Below are positions 1 to 7,848 of a stretch of 10,297 bases of DNA, in pieces. The notes beneath the pieces are model-generated. The model had not been told where the DNA came from, did no database searches, and was given only the letters and a program-made list of their open reading frames with translations. Position numbers and translations under genes: made by a program. Source of the stretch: Conidiobolus incongruus B7586 (taxonomy: Eukaryota; Entomophthoromycota; Entomophthoromycetes; Entomophthorales; Conidiobolaceae). Every line of letters begins with the position of its first letter. Within the stretch, counting starts at the first letter, position 1. The DNA is taken from contig JNEM01006732.1 of the NCBI GenBank assembly GCA_000697335.1, positions 1 through 10,297 of the forward strand. The letters run 5' to 3'.

Positions 1-715
1 TAAATATATAAAGTAATATTAAAAATTTTAATAATATGACATAAGACATATTTTTCAAGTTTATTATATATACTAAATCAAATATATATATTTAGAAAAT
101 AAAAATATAAACTTAAATATAGTTTTAAAATAATATTAAATTTATTAATATAAAATAATATTAAGTTTTCAATTGATACTCTAAAATAAATATCAAAAAA
201 TTCTATTAATATTATATTAATTTTATGCTAGTAATTATTATTATATCACTATATCGATTATTATATCAAAATTTAATATATTTATTTCAAAAAAATACAA
301 CAAAAATATATTTTAATTAAATTACCAAAGTTTCAGAAGATCAATAATAACTATATATAGTTATTAATATATTAATATTAATCTTAATTAATAAACTTAT
401 ATAATTCATGGTTATATCTCAAAAATAATTATAAAAAAGATATTCTTAATAAAAAAATAAATGTAAATATTTAACAATTCAAAATTATAATTATTTATAA
501 TTAATTTCATAATATAATATAATATAATATAGTTTATTATAAAATTTTAATTGATTCTTTTAGGTATTCTGTTTTTTAACAGCTTTAATTAAATTATTTA
601 TATATTTAAATATAAAAAATGAGTTTAATAATTAGTTTTGCTAAGTTATTACTTTTGATTTTATTATTATAGATTTAATTATTTAATAAATCATTATTAA
701 GTTTAATAAAATTTT
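1..715. other. AT-rich desert, no gene seen
   Basis: No open frame of useful length is seen on either strand and the sequence is almost all A and T. The only clear structure is a short tandem array of four AATAT units at 511-530. Composition matches the other gene-free stretches of the window, so this is probably decayed intergenic or transposon-derived DNA. Confidence 0.7.
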
Positions 716-1360
716 AACAGCCTTAACTACTGGAAAAAATAGATTTTAAGACTTTAAACAAGGAATCACCAGTGGTAAACAATAGATTACTGCAAAATTA
801 GTGGAAATTAATGTGGTTCACCAAATTAGGTGAAAATAAGCTAACTGTGAATAATATAAATATTCAATACTTTTGGAAAGATAAGATTATTAAGTGAAAT
901 ATATATTACCAGCAAGTATTCTAATAGTCAAGCTATTTCTATGATGTCATTGGATATTGATATCACTTTTGATTCATTTATATATAGCAAAGCCTTATTA
1001 GTCATCTATAATTGTTATCTTGATATTGATGAACTTTAACCCCTTAGAATATGAGTCATAATCCATGAATTACCATGGATATATAACCCTAGTTATAACC
1101 ATCATAATAAAGATATCTTTTTGCATCACAAATCTATTAGATCACCTGAATCTTTAAGTTATTACTTATCAATAGGTGATTAAGTCAAGAACCAAGATAA
1201 TATCAAATCTTGTAATTCTTGATTAGAGATATTATAGATAGTTATGATTTATAAATAATCCATTTTATTAATACTTATCCTTACCTCTTGGTATATCCAG
1301 CAAGTATAATATTCAACTTTTTACCTAATCCTTGACACCAAGAAATAACTCATCATCAAT
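716..1360. other. Higher-complexity patch with many short hairpins, identity unknown
   Basis: This stretch has clearly more G and C than its surroundings (19 of 60 bases at 1021-1080) and reads like real sequence rather than AT drift. It holds perfect inverted pairs: TTCACC/GGTGAA (817-822, 829-834), ATCCATG/CATGGAT (1061-1067, 1074-1080), ATCACCT/AGGTGAT (1141-1147, 1174-1180), TCAAGAA/TTCTTGA (about 1184-1190, 1215-1221) with CAAGAT/ATCTTG nested inside, and TCTTGGT/ACCAAGA (1286-1292, 1337-1343). AAAGATATCTTT at 1109-1120 is a 12-bp palindrome. The 11-mer CCAGCAAGTAT occurs twice in direct orientation, at 909-919 and 1297-1307. All frames contain stops; the longest is about 31 codons from the ATG near 941. 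It may be a decayed transposable element, a degraded gene or a structured RNA locus. I could not find convincing element ends. Confidence 0.4.
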
Positions 1361-2714
1361 ATATATTCTTATATTATATTAATGAAAATAAATAAATATT
1401 ATTTAATTTAAAAATATATATTTAATTAATTTAACTAATTTAATGAATTACATTAATAATATATATTATTATAGATATAATAACCAATATATCTTTATAA
1501 TTAAAATATATATTAATTGAAATTTATAAAAGATATATTTTAACTTAATAATTTGTTTTAAGTTATGAAAGATAGCTTTATAAAGAAGCTATATTTTATC
1601 AATGAAAATAATTTATAGATTTTAATGTCTGGGTTTACTATAGTAGGTTTTATTAAATTATAGTTATTTTAGTTTTTTAAAATTATCTTCAATCATAAAA
1701 TATTTCAATTTTATTTAATTCATTAATCCAAATCTATATATATCTTTTACATATATATATTATATACAAAAATTATCAAGATTTCCCAATTATAATAAAG
1801 AAAATCCTTTTTAATATAAATTTTTAAAATATAAATATTAGAATAAAATTATAAATTTTGATAAATTTCAGAAATTTTGCTTCTTAAGTTTAATATAGTT
1901 GATTTAATGTTAAAGTATAACCTTAAAAGAGACCTTATTATGTTAAGTTATTTAATGATTTTAAATATTGATAAAAGCTTATTAAGTTATAATATTAAAT
2001 TAAGAATATTTTCATAATATTTAATCAACTTTGATTAAAACAAGCTTTATGTTAAATAATTGAGACATATTTAAAAAATAAGAGAGTTTTATATAAAAAG
2101 ATTTTATAAAATTAAAGATAGTATTATAGTTATTATATATATATATATATTTATTTATTTTGAATCTAATAATTTATTCAAGAAATCAAAAATTGATAAC
2201 TTTATATTTATTAATTCAAAAGTAATTTTTTTAAAATAAAATATTTATATTAACTTGACAAATATAATAATATCATAACATTTCTTTATTATATAATTAA
2301 ACTTGCTATATAATATCATATTATTTTTTTTAACAATAAAAATATAATAAAAATTAATTAATTAATTTTTTATTCGTTGAAAATAATATAATAATTAAGT
2401 TATTTATTAAGCTTTATTCTTATTAATATAACATAGTGTAATTTTTTTAAAATGACCTTAACATTATTATTTACTTTTTATTCCTTTTTAATTCAGTATT
2501 TTGTAATAAATATAAATATTATCAAATAAAGAGTTTGATAAAAAGTAAATAATAGATATATTATTTAATAATTTAATAATAATAATAATTAAAATTGATA
2601 TTATAAAAATATTGATTATTATAATTAAAAATTCAGTATATAGGAATAATTTTTGAATATAACAATTTAATGAAATAATCAAGGAATAAAAATAATTTAA
2701 TAATAGTAAATATA
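1361..2714. other. AT-rich desert with simple repeats
   Basis: Nothing gene-like is seen. Simple repeats include an AT dinucleotide run at 2134-2150 and five AAT units at 2575-2589. An open minus-strand frame at 2488-2754 encodes only Ile/Leu/Tyr/Asn-rich low-complexity sequence and is what AT-rich DNA gives by chance. Confidence 0.7.
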
Positions 2715-2728
2715 TAGCAAATTTGCTA
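2715..2728. repeat. 14-bp perfect palindrome at the 3' edge of the gene island
   Basis: TAGCAAATTTGCTA reads the same on both strands. It lies about 95 bp beyond the stop codon of the minus-strand gene, close to where base composition falls back to the desert level (around 2750). It could mark the end of the transcript or be chance in AT-rich DNA. Confidence 0.35.
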
Positions 2729-2741
2729 ATAGAAAATGTCA

Positions 2742-2823
2742 AATATATCACCATAGTGAAAATTTTTTGGTAAATAAATTAACAATCTCATTACCAAGGA
2801 CAATCTCAAGCATAACTCCAAGA
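2742..2823 (-). other. Probable 3' untranslated region of the secreted-protein gene
   Basis: G+C stays above the desert level for about 70-80 bp past the stop codon and then drops near 2750. This suggests that the transcribed 3' flank belongs to the gene. I see no AATAAA signal on the transcript strand in this stretch; AT-rich genomes often use looser signals. A second minus-strand frame is open here (2748-2960) but is very Ile-rich, overlaps the gene in another frame and is not a credible protein. Confidence 0.35.
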
Positions 2824-3240
2824 TTAAAAAGCGTAACGATCAATATAGTATGGATTATAATAATAGGAAGGTTCAGATGATTGAAGATATGGACGGTATG
2901 GATTCCAATGATGATAATATTCTCCGGAACTAAAGTAATTATTGCGTGGAGCAGGACCACGTTCAGGAACGATCCTCACAGATTTGGCATTTCTGACAGG
3001 GTTAGGTTCAAAAATATAGCCATTAGACCAGCCGACCTGATTTCCTTGACAACTGTAACCATCATAGAATTGGACTACGAGGCCACCACCATTGGTAATC
3101 ACACGATTGAATTGTCCATCTCCAATTCCAAAACATCCGAGTCCTTGGAATGTACTTTTGGTACCATCAGTACGCTGGATTTCAATAGTTTGTGCAGAAA
3201 TAGCACCAATAGCCAAAGCGAAAGAAGTTAACAATTTCAT
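2824..3240 (-). CDS. Small secreted protein, possibly beta/gamma-crystallin-like, with Tyr-rich tail
   Basis: 138 residues from the ATG at 3240 to TAA at 2824-2826. The frame is open nine bases further upstream, but only to a GTG, so the ATG is the eukaryotic start. Residues 1-16 form a clear signal peptide (Lys2, then a Leu/Ala/Ile core) with likely cleavage after AISA16, so the product is probably secreted. Residues 17-91 form a compact domain with two cysteines, Cys36 in GLGCFG and Cys64 in GYSCQG, which may pair. The run GGLVVQFYDGYSCQG followed by AKSVRI (residues 85-90) resembles fungal secreted proteins with a crystallin-type Greek-key fold; this is recall of a pattern, not a database match. 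Residues about 92-138 form a Pro/Tyr/His-rich tail with eleven tyrosines and no cysteine, likely disordered, adhesive or cross-linkable. Coding G+C near 45% contrasts sharply with the surroundings. No intron is needed. There is no other gene in the window. It could be a cell-surface or effector-like protein; function is unknown. Confidence 0.88.
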   Translation of the reverse strand: MKLLTSFALAIGAISAQTIEIQRTDGTKSTFQGLGCFGIGDGQFNRVITNGGGLVVQFYDGYSCQGNQVGWSNGYIFEPNPVRNAKSVRIVPERGPAPRNNYFSSGEYYHHWNPYRPYLQSSEPSYYYNPYYIDRYAF

Positions 3241-3297
3241 TTTTAACACTATTTAATTCAATTTTTAATAATACATTAGTGAGTGAAAAAGATTCAA

Positions 3298-3303
3298 TTT
3301 ATA
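3298..3303 (-). promoter_or_regulatory. Candidate TATA box
   Basis: The minus strand reads AATATAAATT here, with TATAAA about 58 bases upstream of the ATG. The distance fits a fungal TATA box giving a very short leader. TATA-like words are common in DNA this AT-rich, so position is the main support. Confidence 0.3.
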
Positions 3304-3306
3304 TTC

Positions 3307-3358
3307 CAAATTTAATACATACTCTCAAATTCAGGGAGTTCAGAAAATATTAAATTTG
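3307..3358. repeat. 52-nt two-part hairpin just upstream of the secreted-protein gene
   Basis: CAAATTTAATA at 3307-3317 pairs perfectly with TATTAAATTTG at 3348-3358 (11 bp). Inside it, ACTCTC at 3321-3326 pairs with GGGAGT at 3334-3339 (five Watson-Crick pairs and one G-T) around a 7-nt loop. It sits 67-118 bases upstream of the ATG, so it lies in the core promoter or in a longer 5' leader. It may be an operator-like site or an RNA fold; the role is unknown. Confidence 0.5.
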
Positions 3359-4010
3359 ATATTTTTTAAATTTAAAATCCATAAGGGTTATATAGCTGAT
3401 TAATTTTAATATTAAGGGTTGAATTGAAATTTCGAGGTAAGAAAATATCAATTTCATAATATATATTGATGAAAACATAGTTGATTTACGTATGCAAATT
3501 TTCATATCTATACATAGGATTTTAATGCCCCTTAATATTTATATTCAATAATTCAATATGTCAAACATAATGCTATTTTGAAAATATTTTTGAATAATCG
3601 CCAATCACCTAATTCGTATGTTTTTGAATTAAATTTTGTCGAAGAAATCTTTAAATATTCAAGCTAAAGTAACAAAACCATTAAATACGGATATATCAGC
3701 TTTGTTCATTGAAATAATTGGAGTTTACAATTGATATATAAATTATCAAATAAATAACTATTATTATATTCAGGAAATTTTTTGACATTAAATTTAGAAA
3801 CAAGTATATCAAAATCTTAAAATTTAATTAGATTTTTATACAATTAAGAGCCTCGAAATCTCTATGTACATAGGTATTTGTGTTTGAGAACATTATATTT
3901 TTTTATTGATTTTGAAAACCAAAGTTGATTCAATTCGTTTAGACATAATTTAAATGAGCTTTTCAATTTTCTTTCATTCACTCATTAATCTTTTATAATT
4001 CAAAATAGTG

Positions 4011-4835
4011 AAAAACATGAGGTTAAGATATAATAATATTTAAACTAATATGATAAAATTATATTAATTTTCTAAAATTCAATTTTTGGCAAATGTAACT
4101 AATATTAAACGATATACTGAGTAATATAGTATTATCATTGCATTTAGATAATTATAGTATAAATGAATATTGATAATATTATATTTAACAAATATGACAT
4201 GATGATTTGATAGAACTAATTATATAAGTATATATTTATATTAATTATTTATTACTTATATATAATAATATATAGAATAGTTATTTAAATTAGCTATTTT
4301 TATATTCTGGAAAAATTATTAATGAAAAATTAGAATTATATATATGCAATCTGAATGTTTTATTCCAACATATTCTATTTATCAGTAATGTATTATATCC
4401 TTGACTATAAAGTATATTTTCATTTTAATGACCTAAATAATTTTTTGAGTAATTAAAAACATTTACATTATAGCAAATCAAGATGAAATAGCTTATTTAT
4501 ATTATAAAAAAGTTTTTTAATAAAAAGAAAATAAAAAATATAAGTAATATAAAACTAAAAATTATAATTTTTGATCAAAAAAATACTAAAATTATTATAT
4601 TGCTTTAAAAAATATTTCATTATTATTTATAACACATTATTTCAATATTTTAAATATTGATAAAAATATAAAATGATGATTAATTTAAAAAAAATTAATA
4701 ATTGTTGAATAACAGTGTGAATTAAATATTATTAATATAGGTATTATGTTAATATGGCATCAATTTTTTAATACCAAAATATTGTTTTAATAAAGTTTTT
4801 TAATTATTTAATTTAAGTTTATGAAAATTTAGAGC
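4011..4835. other. AT-rich desert, no gene seen
   Basis: G+C is very low (7 of 60 bases at 4201-4260). No open frame, no tRNA or rRNA signature and no transposase remnant is visible. The CpG sites seen in the promoter-side DNA stop here, which marks the far edge of the gene island. Confidence 0.65.
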
Positions 4836-4916
4836 TTATCTTGAATATTATAAATAAATATTCAATATATTTATATTAGAGTTTAAAAATATATTGAATA
4901 TGTAAATTCAAGATAA
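4836..4916. repeat. Strong two-stem foldback (81 nt)
   Basis: An outer 11-bp perfect stem (TTATCTTGAAT at 4836-4846 with ATTCAAGATAA at 4906-4916) encloses an inner 15-bp perfect stem (4858-4872 with 4887-4901) and a 14-nt loop at 4873-4886. The internal bulge is asymmetric: 11 nt on the left and 4 nt on the right. Twenty-six perfect pairs in 81 nt is well beyond the other hairpins in the deserts. It could be a small foldback or MITE relic, a cruciform-forming site or a transcribed hairpin. No target duplication is obvious. Confidence 0.6.
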
Positions 4917-5269
4917 TATTTGAAAGATTCATAGATATTTCTAATCAATCTTACTAAAGTCGTATACTGGTTTTAAATAATCTAATAATTATTTATATAA
5001 TATAATACTTTTAAGATTATATGATATTTGACATATATAATATATATCATTCAATGTGTTTAGAACCCAATTTAAATTTAATAATATGATATTATGGAAA
5101 ATATATTTCTTAAGTTGACAAGCGATAATCTTTGGTGAATTATTAATTTTGATTGAGTTCAAAAACGTTATAAATTTTAAAATGGTGATAGAAATTGGTT
5201 TGTTAAAATAATTTAATATAATTCAAATCATTAATATTTTTAATTAATTTAAATGAAATGGTTTTTAAT
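4917..5269. other. AT-rich desert, no gene seen
   Basis: No frame, RNA gene or repeat of note is seen. Base composition is that of the other deserts. Confidence 0.6.
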
Positions 5270-5640
5270 TTTATAGTACATTGTCATAACTGAGTGCCTA
5301 GTTCAGATTTGTAATATATATTTGAGTTAATTATTTCATTGGTATGTTGATAATAACAAATTTTAGCGTTCAATCTTGTTTCAAGTTTTACTGTTTGAAA
5401 TTTATGAAATAAAATATTTAATTAAAGCTGTAAATCTTTCAAATACACTCGCTCAGTGGTCCAATTATGGGGCTACAAATTTTTTTGACTATATGATACA
5501 GAGCTTGTGCACTGCTTTTAGAGATGATACTAGACTAACTTTGTAGGCTGAAATTAAAAACAATATCAACTGTTTAATTCTCCCAAGATCACTATGTAAT
5601 TTAAATTCTTTCCTTATTTATATTTGAATTTGATTTAGTC
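5270..5640. other. Higher-complexity patch of unknown origin
   Basis: G+C rises to about a third (21 of 60 bases at 5461-5520). CTACAAA at 5473-5479 pairs perfectly with TTTGTAG at 5540-5546, enclosing about 60 nt that include the GTGCAC palindrome. CTCGCTCAGTGG at about 5449-5460 resembles an RNA polymerase III A box, but I find no B box (GGTTCGA-type) downstream and no cloverleaf. It may be a decayed transposable element, perhaps a tRNA-derived SINE or an old LTR. No coding frame survives. Confidence 0.35.
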
Positions 5641-5891
5641 ACAAAATTTTTCATTATAATATTTTAAAATAATACCATTCAAAGGTTGAATATTTATACA
5701 TCTATATATAATTTTAAAATTACATACTATAAGATGGTAATTATATTCTATATATATTTTACATATTGATATAGAGATAAATCTGTCATATTTGAAAATT
5801 TCAATTTATTGAGTATATTAATTTTGTATTATACATTTGTAAATTGGTTTATAACCTTGAATGATCATACTTTGCAAAAAAACATTGATAA
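5641..5891. other. AT-rich intergenic DNA, nothing recognised
   Basis: AT-rich sequence between the patch at 5270-5640 and the probable LTR. No open frame or repeat structure is seen. Confidence 0.55.
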
Positions 5892-5896
5892 AAATT

Positions 5897-6134
5897 TGTT
5901 CAATATGCTGTATTGGGAATTGTAAACGATGGGGATACTTTAGCCCCTAGCTCTAAGAACTTGTGATATTCTAAAAATTCCATATTATAAGCCTCCTTTT
6001 AACAAGTTTGAAATATTTAAACTATTCAACTTTGCTCTTTCTTTTATATTTTATTAACCGTTTTGGCTGTTTGCCTAATACTCTATACCCTTTTAAAGGA
6101 TTTCTTCCATTGGGTTACTTCTCCATCATTAACA
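5897..6134. mobile_element. Probable solo LTR of an LTR retrotransposon (fossil)
   Basis: The 238-bp segment begins TGTT and ends AACA, the canonical inverted termini of Ty1/copia and Ty3/gypsy LTRs. It is flanked on both sides by AAATT (5892-5896 and 6135-6139), a 5-bp target duplication as these families make. On the plus strand a TATAAG box at about 5987-5992 is followed by C/T-rich sequence, as in a U3-R junction. G+C is about one third (20 of 60 bases at 5941-6000), above the desert, so it looks younger or less decayed than its surroundings. No internal coding region lies beside it, so it would be a solo LTR left by recombination between two LTRs. The family within LTR elements cannot be told. 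AT-rich flanks make a chance 5-bp match possible. Confidence 0.55.
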
Positions 6135-6139
6135 AAATT

Positions 6140-6529
6140 TATATTTTAGAAAAATTATAGTATTAGAATTATTCATATCTATTTTTTTTTTGATTTTAAG
6201 AAATAGGATTTCAATTATTTGATAATAAATTATGATAAATCCAACAATAATAGGATATATATATGAATTATATAATTTGAGTAAATTTTTATTTAAAAAT
6301 ACCTAAATATATATAATATTAAAATAATTAATTTTATTAATATCCTAAATAATTATTATCATAATATGATGAATAAAAAACATGAATGAAATATTATATC
6401 AAATCCTAAATAATAGTGATATTTTTAGAATTATATAATTCCCAATTAAATTAATGTATCTTTATTATTTACTTGAAAATATAATATACAGACTAACTTT
6501 AATATATTATATAAAGTTATGTATTTTGA
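6140..6529. other. AT-rich intergenic DNA, minor repeats
   Basis: No gene is seen. CCTAAATAAT is repeated directly at 6344-6353 and 6405-6414, with AGGATAT/ATATCCT pairs nearby. These are weak and may be chance in AT-rich DNA. Confidence 0.55.
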
Positions 6530-6530
6530 T

Positions 6531-6559
6531 ATAATACCATAGAATTGAAGAAATGAGAA
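6531..6559 (+). repeat. 5' terminal inverted repeat of mariner copy 1
   Basis: Matches the right end of copy 2 in reverse complement (10264-10294) and, imperfectly, the reverse complement of its own 3' end at 7820-7848. About 23 of 30 positions agree between 5' and 3' repeats when the better-preserved copy 2 is used. Confidence 0.65.
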
Positions 6560-6718
6560 ATTTTTTAATTTCTGATTTTTCAAATATAGTATTAGTTTCA
6601 AATAAAAAAATATATACAAAACAAATAGGAAAATAAATAGTTTTAAATTATTTATATATATATAATAACTTTTTTGATTTAATAAATAATTTTTTAAAAT
6701 TAGTTGTTTAATTTAATC

Positions 6719-7751
6719 ATGCTTAAATCAAATAATAACTATCAAAAGTCTTTTATTTTAGTATCAGTAAAATTTAACTATAAACCCTCTAAAATCATTT
6801 AAAATTTATAAACAGTTTTTGGTAATAAAGCATTATCTAAATTAACAATTTATTGCTAGGTAAATTACTTTAAGACTAAGAGAGAAACTACCCAAAACCT
6901 ACTAAAATCTAAAAAACTAATTTTAACTATTACTTTTTTAAGTATTAATAAAGTAAAACAACATATTGAAAAATATCTTTTTATTTCAGCTAAAGAATTA
7001 TCAAGATACTTTAATATTAGTTACATAAGAATTTTATATATATTAAAGTTTAAATTAAAATTAATTAATAAAAATGTAAAATAGGTACCTTATAGTTTAA
7101 CTAAAGCTTAAAAAAAAGCTAAAGTAGCTATTGTTAAACAAAACTTACTAAGGTATAGCTAGAAACTAAAGCTTTTACAATAAATTATTACAATTGATAA
7201 ATCTTAAACTCTTTTGTATAATCCTTTATTAAAACATAAATTAAAGTGTTGGATTAAGTTAAATTAACCCCCTTTATAAATTCCTTTAAATAAACATTTT
7301 ATTGATAAGCAAATGTTAATTATAGTAATAGATTATAATAGCATATGCTATTCTTATTTAGTTCTTAAAAGAAAATTAATTAATAGTAAACTTTATATTT
7401 TTTTTAAATAAAACTATTTTTAATTGGTATTCTCAATATAATTTAAGAAGACCAATTATTTTACATAATATTGCAAAATACATAAATCTAAAGTTATAAA
7501 AATCTTTCTAATTTAAAATAGCTAGAAAAAAACTACCATATCTAATATATTCCCTAGATTATAACCTATGTGATTATAATTGTTTTAGGTAATTAAAAAA
7601 CCAGCTTACAAGAAAAAAAATTTCTACAGGAAAATTTAATTGGTTTGTAAAATATCAAATTTCAGTCTTTAATAAAAATAACTATTTTTTAGGTATTAGA
7701 TCTTTATTAAAAATATAGCAAATAGTTATTAGATATAAAAGAAATTATTAA
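6719..7751 (+). pseudogene. Mariner transposase, decayed (copy 1)
   Basis: From ATG 6719 to TAA 7749-7751 gives about 344 codons, the length normal for mariner transposase. The N-terminal region has two helix-turn-helix stretches (SKLTIY around a Tyr-Cys-stop where TIYRW is typical, then ISAKELSRYFNIS). The linker before the catalytic core reads VPYSLTKA, matching the mariner WVPHELTEEQ region. The triad: Asp in IDKS (7196-7198), Asn in place of Asp in the LHDN motif (7467-7469), and Asp in the CDYN motif (7572-7574); the last two are exactly 34 codons apart, which defines DD34D. Several in-frame TAA/TAG codons sit where the family has Trp or Gln, and the frame shifts between the first and second Asp and again near the C-terminus (GIRSLLKI). 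It cannot make a working enzyme. Confidence 0.88.
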
Positions 7752-7819
7752 TTTTATAATATATTTTTATTTTTACTTTTTATATATTAAAATTTTTATT
7801 TTTTTTCAATCACCAAAAA

Positions 7820-7848
7820 TTCCCATTATTTAAATTACAAAGTAATAT
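7820..7848 (+). repeat. 3' terminal inverted repeat of mariner copy 1
   Basis: Nearly identical to the reverse complement of the left end of copy 2 (8971-8999). It reads TTCCCATT near its inner edge and ends just before a TA dinucleotide. Confidence 0.65.

Larger units (their letters stand above)
3241..4010 (-). promoter_or_regulatory. Upstream region of the secreted-protein gene
   Basis: About 770 bp upstream of the ATG is richer in G+C (13-15 of 60 bases in samples at 3421-3480 and 3601-3660) than the desert and keeps eight CpG sites by my count, between 3433 and 3940. This suggests maintained intergenic DNA rather than decayed repeat. It contains repeated words: TAAGGGTT at 3382-3389 and 3413-3420, and CCCTTAAT at 3528-3535 as a reverse-strand relative that includes the stress-element core CCCCT. 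ATTTCGAGG at 3429-3437 has its inverted copy at 3851-3859. TACATAGG occurs at 3511-3518 and 3867-3874, the second inside the 12-bp palindrome CTATGTACATAG (3862-3873). These are candidate factor sites; no factor is identified. No open frame of note is present. Confidence 0.5.
6531..7848 (+). mobile_element. Mariner (DD34D, Tc1/mariner) element, copy 1, inactive
   Basis: About 1.32 kb, the usual mariner size, with a decayed transposase on the plus strand and imperfect terminal inverted repeats of about 29 bp (6531-6559 and 7820-7848; shared core ATGRGAA read inward from each end). The right end is followed by TA at 7849-7850; the left end has TA at 6530-6531, with about a one-base uncertainty in the boundary. 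The element aligns end to end with the reverse complement of 8971-10294, and identity stops at both borders, which fixes the limits. By eye the two copies are roughly 85-90% identical. A short TA run inside the 5' region (6653-6664, six units) has expanded to fourteen units in copy 2. Confidence 0.88.

Noticed and set aside
942-1358. LTR within the structured patch (TGATG...CATCA or TGTCA...TGACA ends)
   Set aside because: No matching 5-bp flanking duplication was found for any pair of ends I tried.
511-2589. CRISPR array or satellite
   Set aside because: Only short AATAT, AT and AAT simple repeats occur; there are no regularly spaced longer repeats with unique spacers.
2488-2754. 88-codon minus-strand open frame
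   Set aside because: The product is nearly all Ile, Leu, Tyr, Asn and Phe, there is no motif, and composition is that of the desert. Stop-free runs of this kind are expected somewhere in 10 kb of such DNA.
2748-2960. 70-codon minus-strand frame overlapping the end of the secreted-protein gene
   Set aside because: It is a shadow in another frame of a well-supported gene, is Ile-rich without domain signs, and mostly reads the 3' flank.
2881-3231. 116-codon plus-strand frame
   Set aside because: It is antisense to the secreted-protein gene, which has a signal peptide and a plausible domain. The plus-strand product shows neither.
5473-5547. tRNA gene
   Set aside because: The closing stem and length are suggestive, but no D arm, anticodon arm or T arm with a TTCRA-type loop can be drawn on either strand.
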